Source of the DNA: Pseudomonas mangiferae | GTDB lineage: Bacteria > Pseudomonadota > Gammaproteobacteria > Pseudomonadales > Pseudomonadaceae | DNA length: 64,000 nucleotides | NCBI RefSeq assembly: GCF_007109405.1 | Contig: NZ_VJOY01000015.1 | Location: 19,482-83,481 of the forward strand | Direction of reading: 5' to 3' | Shown: one piece after another, positions 8,056 to 18,438 of the stretch | Layout: each line of letters starts with the position of its first letter | How positions within the stretch are numbered: the stretch's first letter is position 1 | Made by a program: the position numbers and the translations under genes | Notes under the pieces: model-generated | Told to the model about the DNA's origin: nothing | Seen by the model: the letters and a program-made list of their open reading frames with translations, nothing else | Database searches by the model: none

Positions 8056-8784
8056 TCAGGGTTCGGGCGGACCCTGGACTTCCTGCTCCATGCGGGCCAG
8101 CCCCAGGTGGCGTACGTCGGTGCCGCGCACCAGGTAGATCACCAGTTCGGCGATGTTGCGCGCATGGTCGCCGATGCGCTCCAGGGAGCGCAGCGCCCAG
8201 ATCACGCTGAGCACCCGGGAGATGGAGCGCGGGTCTTCCATCATGTAGGTGACCAGCTCGCGCAGGGCGGTCTTGTACTCGCGGTCGACGGTCTTGTCGT
8301 ACTGGGCCACCGCCAGGGCCAGGTCGGCGTCGAAGCGGGCGAAGGCATCCAGGGCCTCCTGGACCATCTTGCGCACCTGGTCGCCGATGTGGCGCACCTC
8401 CACGTAGCCCCGGGGCGACTCGCCCTCCTCGCACAGCTGCAGGGCGCGGCGGGCGATCTTCGAGGCCTCGTCGCCGATCCGCTCCAGGTCGATCACCGAC
8501 TTGGAGATGCTGATGATGAGGCGCAGGTCGGAGGCCGCCGGCTGCCGGCGGGCGAGGATGCGCAGGCACTCCTCGTCGATGTTGCGCTCCATCTGGTTGG
8601 TCTGGTCGTCGATCTCGCGGACCTGCTGGGCCAGGCCCGAGTCGGCCTCGATCAGCGCGGTGACGGCGTCGTTGACCTGTTTTTCCACCAGCCCGCCCAT
8701 CGCCAGGAGATGACTGCGCACCTCTTCCAGCTCGGCGTTGAACTGCTGGGAGATGTGATGGGTGAGGCTGTCTGTGTTGATCAT
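8056..8784 (-). CDS. phoU: phosphate signalling regulator PhoU
   Basis: 242 residues, the usual PhoU length, with two three-helix PhoU repeats (about 20-110 and 125-215). The acidic metal-binding motifs IDLERIGDEASKIA and RSLERIGDHARNIAE sit one in each repeat. PhoU links the PstSCAB transporter to the PhoR kinase and damps the Pho response when phosphate is plentiful; it acts in the cytoplasm at the membrane. It follows pstB with a 72-base gap, as the last classical member of the pst operon. Confidence 0.97.
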   Translation of the reverse strand: MINTDSLTHHISQQFNAELEEVRSHLLAMGGLVEKQVNDAVTALIEADSGLAQQVREIDDQTNQMERNIDEECLRILARRQPAASDLRLIISISKSVIDLERIGDEASKIARRALQLCEEGESPRGYVEVRHIGDQVRKMVQEALDAFARFDADLALAVAQYDKTVDREYKTALRELVTYMMEDPRSISRVLSVIWALRSLERIGDHARNIAELVIYLVRGTDVRHLGLARMEQEVQGPPEP

Positions 8785-8856
8785 GGCGAGCTCCGGGGGC
8801 CGCGGGTCGAAAGCTGTAGGGGCGGACGGCGAGCGTCCCGAGGGATGAGGCTGAGA

Positions 8857-9687
8857 TTAACCATAGCGCCCGGTGATGTAGTCCTCGGTGTGTTTCTTCG
8901 CCGGGTTGGTGAACAGGGTGTCGGTGTCGCCGTATTCGATCAGCTTGCCCATGTACATGAACGCGGTGTAGTCCGAGACGCGCGCGGCCTGCTGCATGTT
9001 GTGGGTGACGATGACGATGGTGTAGTTGGCCTTCAGCTCGTAGATCAGCTCTTCCACCTTGAGGGTGGAGATGGGGTCCAGGGCCGAGCAGGGTTCGTCC
9101 AGCAGCAGCACCTCCGGTTGCACCGCCACCGTGCGGGCGATCACCAAGCGCTGCTGCTGACCGCCGGAGAGGCCCAGGGCCGATTCGTGCAGGCGGTCCT
9201 TCACCTCGTCCCACAGGGCGGCGCTCTTCAGCGCCCACTCCACCGCCTCGTCCAGTACGCGCTTCTGGTTGATGCCCTGGATGCGCAGGCCGTAGACCAC
9301 GTTCTCGTAGATGCTCTTGGGGAACGGGTTGGGTTTCTGGAACACCATGCCGACGCGCCGGCGCAGCTCGGCCACGTCCTCGCCCTTGCGGTAGATGTCG
9401 TGGCCGTCGAGGAGGATCTGGCCGTCCACGCGGCAGCCGTCCACCAGGTCGTTCATTCGGTTGAAGGTGCGCAGCAGGGTCGACTTGCCGCAGCCGGACG
9501 GGCCGATGAAGGCGGTCACCCGTTGCTTGGGGATGTTCAGGGCGACGTCGAACAGCGCCTGCTTCTCGCCGTAGAAGAGGTTCAGGCCCGGTACTTCCAG
9601 GGCCACCGCCTCGTCGGCCAGGCGCAGGTTCTGCTTGCCGCGGCCAAGGGCGGCCATGTCGAGGGGACGGGTGTGCAAGTCTGCCAT
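8857..9687 (-). CDS. pstB: phosphate ABC transporter ATP-binding protein PstB
   Basis: 276 residues from ATG 9687, which has GGAG a few bases upstream; the longer frame to 9792 overlaps the pstA end and lacks support. It has Walker [11 protein letters not shown]-loop VFQKPNPFP, signature LSGGQQQR, Walker [13 protein letters not shown] and switch VTHN. PstB powers high-affinity phosphate import with the PstC/PstA channel and helps pass the phosphate status to PhoU/PhoR. The N-terminal ~25 residues before the ABC domain are a little longer than in E. coli. Confidence 0.97.
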   Translation of the reverse strand: MADLHTRPLDMAALGRGKQNLRLADEAVALEVPGLNLFYGEKQALFDVALNIPKQRVTAFIGPSGCGKSTLLRTFNRMNDLVDGCRVDGQILLDGHDIYRKGEDVAELRRRVGMVFQKPNPFPKSIYENVVYGLRIQGINQKRVLDEAVEWALKSAALWDEVKDRLHESALGLSGGQQQRLVIARTVAVQPEVLLLDEPCSALDPISTLKVEELIYELKANYTIVIVTHNMQQAARVSDYTAFMYMGKLIEYGDTDTLFTNPAKKHTEDYITGRYG

Positions 9688-9736
9688 GGGGGTCTCCGTG
9701 GAGACGCGGGGCCGGCGCCGCCGGCCCGCGGCTCGA

Positions 9737-11407
9737 TCAATGGTCCAGCGCCTTGTATTTCTCGCGCAGGTGGTTGCGGATGAATACCGCACTGAGGTTG
9801 AGCAGGGCGATCACCAGCACCAGCAGCAGCGCGGTGGCGTACACCAGGGGCCGCGCGGCCTCGACGTTGGGGCTCTGGAAGCCCACGTCGTAGATGTGGA
9901 AGCCCAGGTGCATGATCTTCTGGTCCAGGTGCAGGTACGGGTAGTTGCCGTCCAGCGGCAGGCTCGGCGCCAGCTTGACCACCCCCACCAGCATCAGCGG
10001 CGCCACCTCGCCGGCGGCGCGGGCCACCGCCAGGATCAGGCCGGTCATCATCGCCGGGCTGGCCATGGGCAGCACCACCTTCCAAAGGGTTTCGGCCTTG
10101 GTCGCGCCCAGGGCCAGGGAGCCTTCCCGCAGGCTGCGGGGGATGCGCGCCAGGCCTTCCTCGGTGGCGACGATCACCACCGGCACGGCGAGGATCGCCA
10201 GGGTCAGGGAGGCCCAGAGCAGGCCCGGGGTGCCGAAGGTGGGCGCCGGCGCGGCCTCGGGGAAGAACAGCCGGTCCAGGGAGCCACCCAGCACGTAGAC
10301 GAAGAAGCCCAGGCCGAACACCCCGTAGACGATGGCCGGGACCCCGGCCAGGTTGTTCACGGCGATGCGGATGATCCGCGTCAGCGGCCCCTGGCGGGCA
10401 TATTCGCGCAGGTAGATGGCCGCCAGCACGCCGAACGGGGTGACGATGATGGCCATGATCAGGGTCATCATCACGGTGCCGAAGATCGCCGGGAACACCC
10501 CGCCCTCGGTGTTGGCTTCCCGCGGTTCGTCGCTGACGAATTCCCACAGCTTGGCGAAGTAGAAGGCGAACTTCTGCGGCAGCGACATGGCATTGGGCCG
10601 GTAGGCGCGGACGATCTTGCCCAGGCGGATCTCCTGCTCCTGGCCATCGGCGGTGCGCACGGTGAGGCTGTCCCGGTCGAATTCGCGGTTCAGCTCCGCC
10701 AGGCGATTCTCCAGGTCCTGGTACTGGGCGGTCCAGCCGTCCCGCTCGGCATCCAGCTCGGCCTGGGCGGCGTCGTCCAGCTTGCCCTGCAGCGCTAGGC
10801 GGCGGCTTTCCAGGCGCAGCCGCTCCAGGCCATGGTTGACTCGGCCGATGTCGGTCTTCTGCACCCGCTGCAGCTGGTCGTAGAGCGCGTCGACCCGGTG
10901 CAGGCGGCCTTGCAGCTCGCCCCAGGCGGCGTCGCCCTGGGCCACCGGCTGGCCGTTCTCGCGCACCTCCAGCAGGTAGCCGTAGAAATTGCCCCAGTCG
11001 CGGCGCTCCAGCACCATCAGCTCGGCCGGCCGGTGGGTGTCGCCCAGCCACTCGCCCACCACCCAGCTGAAGTCGGCGCCATACAGCTCACGGTTGCCCA
11101 CCTTGAGCAGCTCGCGGGTCATGAACTCGCCGCCCTCGACGTTCACCGGCAGCCCGGCCGCGGCGAGCCGTGCCCGGGGCACCTGCTCGGCCTCCACCTG
11201 CTCGCCGGCGAGCACCTTGGCCGGCTGGCCCGGCACCGTGTAGCGCGCTTCCAGCACGTCGGCCGGCCAGAAGTGGCCGAAGCCGCGCACGGCGATCACC
11301 GCCAGCAGGCCGACGGTCATGATCACCGCGATGGACACCGCGCCGGCGTTCAGCCACACCCAGGGGGCGCCGCTCTTGAACCAGTTACTCAGGGAGTCTC
11401 GTTTCAC
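9737..11407 (-). CDS. pstA: phosphate ABC transporter permease PstA, long periplasmic insert
   Basis: 556 residues from a GTG at 11407 preceded by AAGGTGA. E. coli PstA is about 296 residues. TM1 (~22-44) is followed by ~240 residues that are not membrane-spanning, including a predicted coiled-coil stretch ([18 protein letters not shown] to [15 protein letters not shown]). The six-helix permease core then begins near 300 with the EAA-type loop in [20 protein letters not shown]. The insert should lie in the periplasm. A similarly long PstA is known in Pseudomonas; what the insert does is not known. With PstC it forms the phosphate channel. Confidence 0.93.
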   Translation of the reverse strand: MKRDSLSNWFKSGAPWVWLNAGAVSIAVIMTVGLLAVIAVRGFGHFWPADVLEARYTVPGQPAKVLAGEQVEAEQVPRARLAAAGLPVNVEGGEFMTRELLKVGNRELYGADFSWVVGEWLGDTHRPAELMVLERRDWGNFYGYLLEVRENGQPVAQGDAAWGELQGRLHRVDALYDQLQRVQKTDIGRVNHGLERLRLESRRLALQGKLDDAAQAELDAERDGWTAQYQDLENRLAELNREFDRDSLTVRTADGQEQEIRLGKIVRAYRPNAMSLPQKFAFYFAKLWEFVSDEPREANTEGGVFPAIFGTVMMTLIMAIIVTPFGVLAAIYLREYARQGPLTRIIRIAVNNLAGVPAIVYGVFGLGFFVYVLGGSLDRLFFPEAAPAPTFGTPGLLWASLTLAILAVPVVIVATEEGLARIPRSLREGSLALGATKAETLWKVVLPMASPAMMTGLILAVARAAGEVAPLMLVGVVKLAPSLPLDGNYPYLHLDQKIMHLGFHIYDVGFQSPNVEAARPLVYATALLLVLVIALLNLSAVFIRNHLREKYKALDH

Positions 11408-11477
11408 TGCTCGCTCACCTTGCACCCGGCCGGACAACGGCCGGGTTTCACCGGAAAGGCCCACCGGGGGCCGGGGA

Positions 11478-13733
11478 TCATAGCGACGCATATTTCTTGC
11501 GCAGCCGGGTGCGGATCAGCTCCGCCAGGGTGTTCATCACGAAGGTGAAGCTCAGCAGCACCAGCGCGGCGAGGAACAGCACGCGGTAGTGGCTGCTGCC
11601 CACTTCGGATTCGGGCATCTCCACCGCCACGTTGGCGGCCAGGGTGCGCAGGCCCTCGAAGATGTTGATGTCCATGATCGGCGTGTTGCCGGTGGCCATC
11701 AGCACGATCATGGTCTCGCCCACGGCGCGGCCCATGCCGATCATCAGCGCCGAGAAGATGCCCGGGCTGGCGGTCAGCAGCACCACCCGGGTCAGGGTCT
11801 GCCAGGGGGTGGCGCCCAGGGCCAGGGAGCCGAAGGTCAGGCTGCGGGGCACGCTGAACACCGCGTCCTCGGCGATGGAGAAGATGTTCGGGATCACCGC
11901 GAAGCCCATGGCCAGGCCCACCACCAGGGCGTTGCGCTGGTCGAAGGGGACGCCGTGGTCATGCAGCCAGATGCGCATGTCGCCGCCGAAGAAGGCGTTC
12001 TCCAGGTGGCCGCTCATGGACAGGGCGAAGGCCCCCACCAGCAGGATCGCCGGGATCAGCAGCGCCGCCTCCCAGCCGTCCGGCACCCGCAGGCGCACCG
12101 ATTCCGGCAGCCGGCTCCAGAGGTAGGCCGCCAGCAGGATGCCCACCGGCATCAGCAGCAGCAGGCTGAAGATGCCCGGCAGGTGGCCTTCCACATAGGG
12201 CGCGAGGAACAGCCCGGCGAAGAAGCCGAGGATCACCGTCGGCAGCGCCTCCATCAGCTCGATCACCGGCTTCACCTTGCGGCGCATGCGCGGCGCCATG
12301 AAGTAGGCGGTGTAGATCGCCGCGGCAATGGCCAGGGGGGTGGCCATGAGCATGGCGTAGAAGGCCGCCTTGAGGGTGCCGAAGGTCAGCGGCGAGAGGC
12401 TCAGCTTGGGCTCGAAGTCGCCGTTGGCCGAGGTGGATTGCCAGATGTAGCGCGGCTCGTCGTAGCTCTCGTACCAGACCTTGCCCCACAGCGCGCTCCA
12501 GGAGATTTCCGGGTGCGGGTTGCGGATCACCAGGGGCAACAGTTGGCCGTCGCGCTCCAGCAGCAGGCGGTTGGCCCGCGGCGACAACGCGCCGATGCCG
12601 GCGCCGTCCAGCACCGGCTGGGTCAGCAGGGTGCGGTGGGCGGTGCTGTGGAAGATGCCCAGGGCGCCCTTCTCGTCCAGGGCGAGGAAGCCCTTGCGGC
12701 GCTCCTCCGGAAGGATCTGGGTGATGGGTGCATCGCCCAGACGGAAGTCGCGGATCGGCGTGAGCACCGACTTGCCGTGCTTGTCGCGGACCATGAACCA
12801 TTGGCGGATGCCGCCAGTGGAGTCGCCGATCATCAGCGAGATGCCTCCCAGCAGCGGGCTCGCCGCGGTGACCCGGGCATCGCCGTCCAGCAGGCTGTAG
12901 CGGCCGTTGAGGCGCTTGCGGCGCAGGTCGAAGACATCGGCGGTGGCGCTGCCGTTGATCACGTAGAGCCACTGCTGGCGCGGGTCGACCAGCAGCGCGT
13001 GGATCGGCTCGGCGATCTGCGGCAGCTCCAGGCGGGTCTGCTCCAGGGTGCCCTCGCCGGTGAGCAGGTTGCTCTGCTTCTCCAGGCTCAGGGCGTGCAG
13101 TTCGCTGCCGGTGGCGCCGCCGACGAACAGCGAGCTGCCGTCCAGGCTCAGGGCCACGTGCTCCAGGGGCCGGCCGCGGGGGTCGAGCTGTACCGGCGTC
13201 TCGCCCAGCGGGTAGGCCAGCTCGGGGGTGATGGTCTTGTGGTTGTCCGGGTAGGTGACCTTGTAGCTCACCTGGAACGCCAGGGCGGTGCCGTCGGACA
13301 GGCCCACCAGGGCGCGGTGACTGCCCGGCTGGTCCTCGGCCACCGAGACGATACTGGCGCCTTCCGGGATCGGCAGCTGCAGGCGTTGCAGGGCGGTGCC
13401 GTCCTTGGTGGCGAAGAACTGCAGGTGGCCGAGGCGGTCCAGGCGCATCGCCACCTGGTTCTGTTCCTCGATGGCCAGCAGCAGGGGCTGCTCCTCGCTC
13501 GCCAGCCAGGCCGGCTGCATCGGCGCGCGCGCCTTCAGCTCGGCGCCCTGGAAGATCGGCAGCACCACGTGGGCGAGGTAGAAGAAGATCAGCGTGATGG
13601 TGCCCAGCACCGCCAGGCCGCCGATGGAGACATACCAGCGCGTCAGGCGGTCCTTGAAGGCACGGAGCCGGCGCTTGCGCTGCAGGGCCGGGGTATTGAA
13701 ATCCAGCCGGTGCGAATTCTGGGAAGCGGTCAT
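11478..13733 (-). CDS. pstC: phosphate ABC transporter permease PstC, long periplasmic insert
   Basis: 751 residues against about 320 in E. coli. After TM1 (~38-60) comes a ~380-residue region rich in beta-type repeats (RLGHLQFFATKDGTAL, LEHVALSLDGSSLFVG, VDPRQQWLYVING), suggestive of a propeller-like periplasmic domain. The permease core starts near 445 (LSPLTFGTLKAAFYAMLMAT) and carries the EAA loop [20 protein letters not shown]. It pairs with PstA, whose gene starts 70 bases downstream. A PhoB-box-like array sits upstream of its start, so the operon may be boosted here besides at pstS. Both large subunits carrying an extra periplasmic part is typical of Pseudomonas. Confidence 0.94.
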   Translation of the reverse strand: MTASQNSHRLDFNTPALQRKRRLRAFKDRLTRWYVSIGGLAVLGTITLIFFYLAHVVLPIFQGAELKARAPMQPAWLASEEQPLLLAIEEQNQVAMRLDRLGHLQFFATKDGTALQRLQLPIPEGASIVSVAEDQPGSHRALVGLSDGTALAFQVSYKVTYPDNHKTITPELAYPLGETPVQLDPRGRPLEHVALSLDGSSLFVGGATGSELHALSLEKQSNLLTGEGTLEQTRLELPQIAEPIHALLVDPRQQWLYVINGSATADVFDLRRKRLNGRYSLLDGDARVTAASPLLGGISLMIGDSTGGIRQWFMVRDKHGKSVLTPIRDFRLGDAPITQILPEERRKGFLALDEKGALGIFHSTAHRTLLTQPVLDGAGIGALSPRANRLLLERDGQLLPLVIRNPHPEISWSALWGKVWYESYDEPRYIWQSTSANGDFEPKLSLSPLTFGTLKAAFYAMLMATPLAIAAAIYTAYFMAPRMRRKVKPVIELMEALPTVILGFFAGLFLAPYVEGHLPGIFSLLLLMPVGILLAAYLWSRLPESVRLRVPDGWEAALLIPAILLVGAFALSMSGHLENAFFGGDMRIWLHDHGVPFDQRNALVVGLAMGFAVIPNIFSIAEDAVFSVPRSLTFGSLALGATPWQTLTRVVLLTASPGIFSALMIGMGRAVGETMIVLMATGNTPIMDINIFEGLRTLAANVAVEMPESEVGSSHYRVLFLAALVLLSFTFVMNTLAELIRTRLRKKYASL

Positions 13734-13780
13734 GATCTCGGAGCCCGGTCATTCATGTGCGCACACCCTAAAAGGGTTGT

Positions 13781-13809
13781 GTGACAGAAACATTACACGA
13801 CGGTGACGC
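13781..13809 (-). promoter_or_regulatory. candidate PhoB box upstream of pstC
   Basis: Read on the plus strand, GTGACAG, ATTACAC and GTGACGC follow each other at an 11-base pitch with 4-base spacers. Each resembles the complement of the Pho half-site CTGTCAT. The array begins 48 bases upstream of the pstC start. Confidence 0.55.
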
Positions 13810-13815
13810 GACGAC

Positions 13816-13841
13816 GCCCGCCACTGTCGGCAGTGGCGGGC
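13816..13841 (-). terminator. strong hairpin between pstS and pstC
   Basis: An 11-base perfect stem GCCCGCCACTG / CAGTGGCGGGC with a TCGG loop lies 87 bases after the pstS stop. No T run follows, so it could end part of the pstS transcripts or protect the 3' end of a processed pstS mRNA, which would give pstS more protein than the membrane subunits. The role is inferred from position. Confidence 0.55.
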
Positions 13842-13928
13842 GCGTCTCCGGGTCCGTCGGACGCGGCCCGGACGAGGCCGGCGCGTGCCGTACGGAGCCT
13901 GGGCTTCCCTGCCCGAGAGGCGCTTTCC

Positions 13929-14897
13929 TTACAGGCCCAGGTCCTTGCGGGCCTTCTCCACCACCTTGGACGGCAGCGGGATGTAACCGTCCTTGACCAC
14001 CACTTCCTGGCCCTGCTTGGACAGCACCATCTTCAAGAACTGGGCTTCCAGGGGTTCCAGCGGCTTGTTCGGCGCCTTGTTCACGTAGACGTAGAAGAAG
14101 CGCGCCAGGGGGTACTTGCCGGACAGGGCGTTGGCCTCGTTGGCTTCTTCGATCTCGCCGCCCTTCTTCGACAGGGGCACGGCGCGCACGCTGGCGGTCT
14201 TGTAGCCGATGCCGGAGTAGCCGATGGCGTTGACGGTGCTGGAGATGGACTGCACCACCGAGGCCGAGCCGGGCTGCTCGTTGACGTTGGCCTTGAAGTC
14301 ACCCTTGCAGAGGGCTTCTTCCTTGAAATAGCCGTAGGTGCCGGACACCGAGTTGCGGCCGAACAGCTGGATCGGCTTGTTGGCCCACTCGCCGGTCAGG
14401 CCCAGGTCGCCCCAGGTCTTGAGCTCCTTCTCGCCACCGCACAGGCGGTTGCTGGAGAAGATCGCGTCCACCTGGGCCAGGTCCAGGCTCTTGATGGGGT
14501 TGTCCTTGTGCACGAACACCGCCAGGGCGTCGATGGCCACCGGGACCGGGGTCGGCTTGTAGCCGTATTTTTCCTCGAAGGCCTGCAGCTCGTTGTCCTT
14601 CATGGTGCGGCTCATGGGGCCGAGGTTGGCGGTGCCCTCGGTTAGCGCCGGCGGCGCGGTGGAGGAACCGGCGGCCTGGATCTGGATGTTGACGTTCGGA
14701 TAGAGCTTCTTGTATTCCTCGGCCCACAGGGTCATGAGGTTGGCCAGGGAATCGGACCCTACGCTGGACAGGTTGCCGGAAACCCCGGTGGTCTTTTCAT
14801 AGGTCGGCAGAGCCGGATCGATGGCGGCAATCGCGTTAACAGCACTCACGCCGGCGGTGGCGAAGGTGAGTGCCGCCATCAAACGCTTCAGTTTCAT
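13929..14897 (-). CDS. pstS: phosphate-binding protein PstS
   Basis: 322 residues with a Sec signal peptide ([22 protein letters not shown]). Binding-protein motifs include the phosphate loop near [19 protein letters not shown] and [13 protein letters not shown]. It is the first gene of pstS-pstC-pstA-pstB-phoU on the minus strand. An SD-like AGGAG lies before the ATG, and an array of Pho half-sites lies 57-96 bases upstream. It captures phosphate in the periplasm for PstCAB. Confidence 0.97.
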   Translation of the reverse strand: MKLKRLMAALTFATAGVSAVNAIAAIDPALPTYEKTTGVSGNLSSVGSDSLANLMTLWAEEYKKLYPNVNIQIQAAGSSTAPPALTEGTANLGPMSRTMKDNELQAFEEKYGYKPTPVPVAIDALAVFVHKDNPIKSLDLAQVDAIFSSNRLCGGEKELKTWGDLGLTGEWANKPIQLFGRNSVSGTYGYFKEEALCKGDFKANVNEQPGSASVVQSISSTVNAIGYSGIGYKTASVRAVPLSKKGGEIEEANEANALSGKYPLARFFYVYVNKAPNKPLEPLEAQFLKMVLSKQGQEVVVKDGYIPLPSKVVEKARKDLGL

Positions 14898-14953
14898 GCC
14901 TTGCTCCTAGCAGGATGGGGTGGGGAGAACGGGGGCCAGTATCGGCAGGCCGC

Positions 14954-14993
14954 ATGAACACTCTATGACCGCTTTGTGACGATTGGATGAAAG
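14954..14993 (-). promoter_or_regulatory. array of four PhoB half-sites upstream of pstS
   Basis: On the plus strand, ATGAACA, ATGACCG, GTGACGA and ATGAAAG occur with 4-base spacers (CTCT, CTTT, TTGG), an exact 11-base pitch. Their complements match CTGTCAT-type half-sites, the middle two best. The array starts 57 bases upstream of the pstS ATG, where two PhoB dimers could bind side by side. Confidence 0.75.
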
Positions 14994-15063
14994 GCCAGCA
15001 TGGGCGCGGCGCCGGGTTCGGCGCGGTGCCGCTGCCGGCGCCCGCCCACGAAAGGAGATCGCC

Positions 15064-16380
15064 ATGCCCACCCCGCGTCCCCCGCTGCTGCCCGTCCTGT
15101 TCGTCTGCCTGCTGGGAGGCTGCGGCGAACGCGCCACCCTGTCGGTGGGCGACGGCACCGGCGCCGCGCCGAAGCTGCCGGCGCCTAACGCCACCCTGCT
15201 GCCCACGGTGAACATCGCGCCCGCCGTCGGCTGGCCGGCGGGCACCACCCCAACGGCGGCCGAGGGCCTGGCGGTGAATGCCTTCGCCAGTGGCCTGGAC
15301 CACCCCCGCTGGCTCTACGTGCTGCCCAACGGCGACGTGCTGGTGGCGGAGAGCAACGCCCCGGCGCAGCACGACGGCGGCTTCAGCCTGAAGAAGTGGA
15401 TTTCCGGGCTGGTGATGAAGCGCGCCGGCGCCGGCGTGCCCAGCCCGGAGCGCATCACCCTGCTGCGGGATGCCGACGGCGACGGCGTGGCGGAGACCCG
15501 CTCGGTGTTCCTCGAGGGGCTGCACTCGCCATTCGGCATGACCCTGGTGGACGACACCCTGTACGTGGCCGACACCGACGCCCTGCGGGCCTTCCCCTAC
15601 CGCAGCGGCGAGACCCGCCTCGCGGCCGCCGGGCGCACCCTCACCGAGCTGCCCGCCGGCCCCATCAACCACCACTGGACCAAGAACGTCATCGCCAGCC
15701 GCGACGGCCGCCTGCTGTACGTCACCGTCGGCTCCAACAGCAACGTCGCCGAGAACGGCCTGGAGGCCGAGGAAGGCCGCGCGGCGATCTGGGAAGTGGA
15801 CCGCGCCAGCGGCCATAAGCGGCTGTTCGCCAGCGGCCTGCGCAACCCCAACGGCATGGCCTGGGAACCCCGGGGCGGCGCCCTGTGGACGGTGGTCAAC
15901 GAGCGTGACGAGATCGGCAGCGACCTGGTGCCGGATTACCTCACCGAGGTCAAGGACGGCGCCTTCTACGGCTGGCCCTTCAGCTACTACGGCCAGCACG
16001 TGGACGAACGGGTCGAGGCGCAGCGGCCCGACCTGGTGGCCACGGCGCGGGTGCCCGACTACGCCCTCGGCCCGCACACCGCCTCCCTGGGCCTGACCTT
16101 CGCCACTGGCAGCGCCCTGCCCGAGCGGTTCCGCGAAGGCGCGTTCGTCGGCCAGCACGGCTCGTGGAACCGCGAGCCCCACAGTGGCTACAAGGTGATC
16201 TTCGTGCCCTTCGCCGATGGCAAGCCGTCCGGCCCGCCGGTGGACGTGCTCACCGGCTTCCTCGACGCCGACGGCCAGGCCCGCGGCCGGCCGGTGGGGG
16301 TCATCCAGGATCGCCAGGAGGCGCTGCTGGTGAGCGACGACGTGGGCAACACGGTCTGGCGGGTGACCACGCGGCGCTGA
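15064..16380 (+). CDS. sorbosone dehydrogenase-like PQQ-type lipoprotein
   Basis: 438 residues from ATG 15064, which has AAGGAG 8 bases upstream. The N-terminus is a lipoprotein signal ([13 protein letters not shown], Cys at ~20), so the protein is probably tethered in the periplasm. The rest is a six-bladed beta-propeller of the soluble glucose/sorbosone dehydrogenase type ([68 protein letters not shown]). Family members oxidise sugars or aldehydes with PQQ; the substrate cannot be read here. It is divergent from pstS and shares its 166-base upstream region with the Pho array. Confidence 0.85.
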   Translation: MPTPRPPLLPVLFVCLLGGCGERATLSVGDGTGAAPKLPAPNATLLPTVNIAPAVGWPAGTTPTAAEGLAVNAFASGLDHPRWLYVLPNGDVLVAESNAPAQHDGGFSLKKWISGLVMKRAGAGVPSPERITLLRDADGDGVAETRSVFLEGLHSPFGMTLVDDTLYVADTDALRAFPYRSGETRLAAAGRTLTELPAGPINHHWTKNVIASRDGRLLYVTVGSNSNVAENGLEAEEGRAAIWEVDRASGHKRLFASGLRNPNGMAWEPRGGALWTVVNERDEIGSDLVPDYLTEVKDGAFYGWPFSYYGQHVDERVEAQRPDLVATARVPDYALGPHTASLGLTFATGSALPERFREGAFVGQHGSWNREPHSGYKVIFVPFADGKPSGPPVDVLTGFLDADGQARGRPVGVIQDRQEALLVSDDVGNTVWRVTTRR

Positions 16381-16799
16381 GGGCGACGGCCCGCCCGGGG
16401 CGTACTCGACGCGCCGTGACGGGCCCCCTCGCGGCCGGCTGCCTCCGCACGGCGGCAATGGGTCGTGCCCGCCTGCAAACCCGGGCGATGGGAGGGCCGG
16501 GATGCCACCCGGGTGTCCTTGCACGAATCGAGGCCGAAGGGGGCCGGCCGGCTTTTCGGCGACGCCTCGCCAGGCACGAAACCTGGAGTCCTTCATCTGC
16601 TTGCAAGCAGTCCAGGTCGTCGATGCCTGTAATGGACAGCGCGCCCGGCGGCCACTGCGTCGGCACCCTCTTCAGGCAGGCCGGCCCAATCGAAGCCTCT
16701 CGGGACACGCCCTCGCCGGAACGGCCCGTGGCGCTGCTACCGGGGCGTGCCTGATCCCGCCGCGCCCTCGGCGCAGGCGGTCAGCAGGCACGGGTCGGC
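16381..16799 (+). other. intergenic stretch without recognised content
   Basis: These 419 bases lie between the converging dehydrogenase and MFS genes. ORFs here are shadows that run into the neighbours. I see no terminator with a T run, RNA gene or repeat. Confidence 0.5.
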
Positions 16800-18110
16800 T
16801 CAGCGCTGGCGGCGCAGCAGGTACAGCCCCACCGCCAGGCCCAGGCCGCACAGGGCGATCACGTAATAGGCCGGCCCCAGGGGGCTGTACTTGAGCAGCA
16901 GGGCCACGGCCATGGGGGTCAGCCCGCCGAAGATGGCGTAGGCCAGGTTGTAGGAGAAGGACAGCCCGGAGAAGCGCACCACCGGCGGGAACGCGCGGAC
17001 CATCACGTAGGGCACCGCGCCGATCACGCCGACGCACAGGCCGGTCAGGGCGTAGAGCGGGAACAGCCAGTCCGGATGGGCCTTGAGCTGGGTGTAGAAG
17101 GTCCAGGCGCTGGCCGCCAGCAGCAGGCTGCCCACCACGAAGGTGCGCCCGGCGCCGAAGCGGTCAGCCGAAGCGCCGGAGAGGATGCAGCCGCCGGTGA
17201 GGAAGAGGATCGCCAGGCTGTTGGCCTTCAGCGCGGTGGCGGCGTCGAAGCCGTAGCCACTCTGCAGCACGTTGGGGGTCATCAGGATCACCACCACGAT
17301 GCCGGCGGACAGCACCCAGGTCAGCAGCATGGACAGCACCACCGCCTCGCGGTGATCGCGCACCACCGTCTTCAGCGGGATCTCCGCGGCCAGGGCCTTG
17401 CGCGCCTGCAGCTCGGCGAACACCGGGGTCTCGTGGAGCCAGCGGCGCAGGTAGACGGAGAACAGCCCGAACACGCCGCCGACGATGAACGGGATGCGCC
17501 AGGCGAAGGCCTGCACTTCAGCGGGGTCGTAGAGGCTGTTGATCAGGGTCGCCATCAGCGAGCCCAGCAGGATGCCGAAGGTCAGCCCGCTGGTGAGGGT
17601 GCCGCAGGCGTAGCCGACGTGGCGCGCCGGCACGTGCTCGGCGACGAACACCCAGGCGCCGGGCACCTCGCCGCCGATCGCCGCGCCCTGGATGATCCGC
17701 AGCAGCAGCAGCGCCAGGGGCGCGAGGATGCCGATCTGGGCATAGGTGGGCAGCAGGCCCATCAGCAGGGTCGGCACCGCCATCAGGAAGATGCTCAGGG
17801 TGAACATGCGCTTGCGCCCCAGCAGGTCGCCGAAGTGCGCCATGACGATGCCGCCCAGGGGCCGCGCCAGGTAGCCGGCGGCGAAGATGCCGAAGGTCTG
17901 GAACAGCCGCAGCCATTCCGGCATCTCGGTGGGGAAGAACAGCTTGCCCACCACCGTGGCGAAGAACACGAAGATGATGAAGTCGTAGAACTCGAGGGCG
18001 CCGCCCAGGGCGGACAGGGAAAGGGTCTTGTAGTCGTTGCGGGTCAGGGCGCGCGATGGCGGCGCGGCGGTGAGATCGGGCACGGATGACATGGCGGTGA
18101 GGCTTCTCAT
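16800..18110 (-). CDS. MFS transporter, metabolite:H+ symporter type
   Basis: 436 residues from ATG 18110; ATG 18092 is an alternative six codons in. It has twelve predicted helices. The motif LGRKRMFTLSIFLMAVPTLL between TM2 and TM3 and GAAIGGEVPGAWVFVAEHV in TM4-5 are typical of the metabolite:H+ symporter family, which takes up organic acids, betaines or similar solutes. The substrate cannot be told. It stands alone, facing away from the thioesterase gene. The longer frame upstream of 18110 is GC-rich noise. Confidence 0.88.
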   Translation of the reverse strand: MRSLTAMSSVPDLTAAPPSRALTRNDYKTLSLSALGGALEFYDFIIFVFFATVVGKLFFPTEMPEWLRLFQTFGIFAAGYLARPLGGIVMAHFGDLLGRKRMFTLSIFLMAVPTLLMGLLPTYAQIGILAPLALLLLRIIQGAAIGGEVPGAWVFVAEHVPARHVGYACGTLTSGLTFGILLGSLMATLINSLYDPAEVQAFAWRIPFIVGGVFGLFSVYLRRWLHETPVFAELQARKALAAEIPLKTVVRDHREAVVLSMLLTWVLSAGIVVVILMTPNVLQSGYGFDAATALKANSLAILFLTGGCILSGASADRFGAGRTFVVGSLLLAASAWTFYTQLKAHPDWLFPLYALTGLCVGVIGAVPYVMVRAFPPVVRFSGLSFSYNLAYAIFGGLTPMAVALLLKYSPLGPAYYVIALCGLGLAVGLYLLRRQR

Positions 18111-18438
18111 TGGAGTTATGGGCCGGACGGCGCCGGTCCCGCACGATAACAAATCGGCCGGGGCATACCCAGCCTGGACGCACGGCCCTGGCGAAGGCCT
18201 GGGCGGCGGTCGTCGGCGACCGTGGCTGCCGATATACTGCGGCGCGTAGCCGCTCTGCGACGGGGCGCTTCGCCACCACGCGGAAACCCGCGCCAGCGGG
18301 CGGATAACCTGCGATAGTGACCCGGCAGCGGCCGCCACCGTCCGCAAGGCGGACCGCAACGACGTCCGCCACCGACCCTCCGCGCCTGACCCGCCGGAAG
18401 CGCCACCAGAAGAATCGAGGGGTAGAGGCACCCCAGGC
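18111..18438 (+). promoter_or_regulatory. divergent promoter region, MFS gene and thioesterase gene
   Basis: These 328 bases hold no gene I can support. A TATACT hexamer at about 18233-18238 (GATATACTGC) could be the -10 of a promoter reading rightwards toward the thioesterase gene. The ~200 bases after it are GC-rich with many short inverted repeats but match no riboswitch class I recognise. Confidence 0.35.

Noticed and set aside
11589..13784. 731-codon plus-strand ORF
   Set aside because: Antisense to pstC, whose frame has clear permease motifs; the ORF is Gln/His/Ala/Gly-rich noise.
18219..18430. Riboswitch before the thioesterase gene
   Set aside because: Several stems can be drawn in this GC-rich leader but no conserved core of a known class is present.
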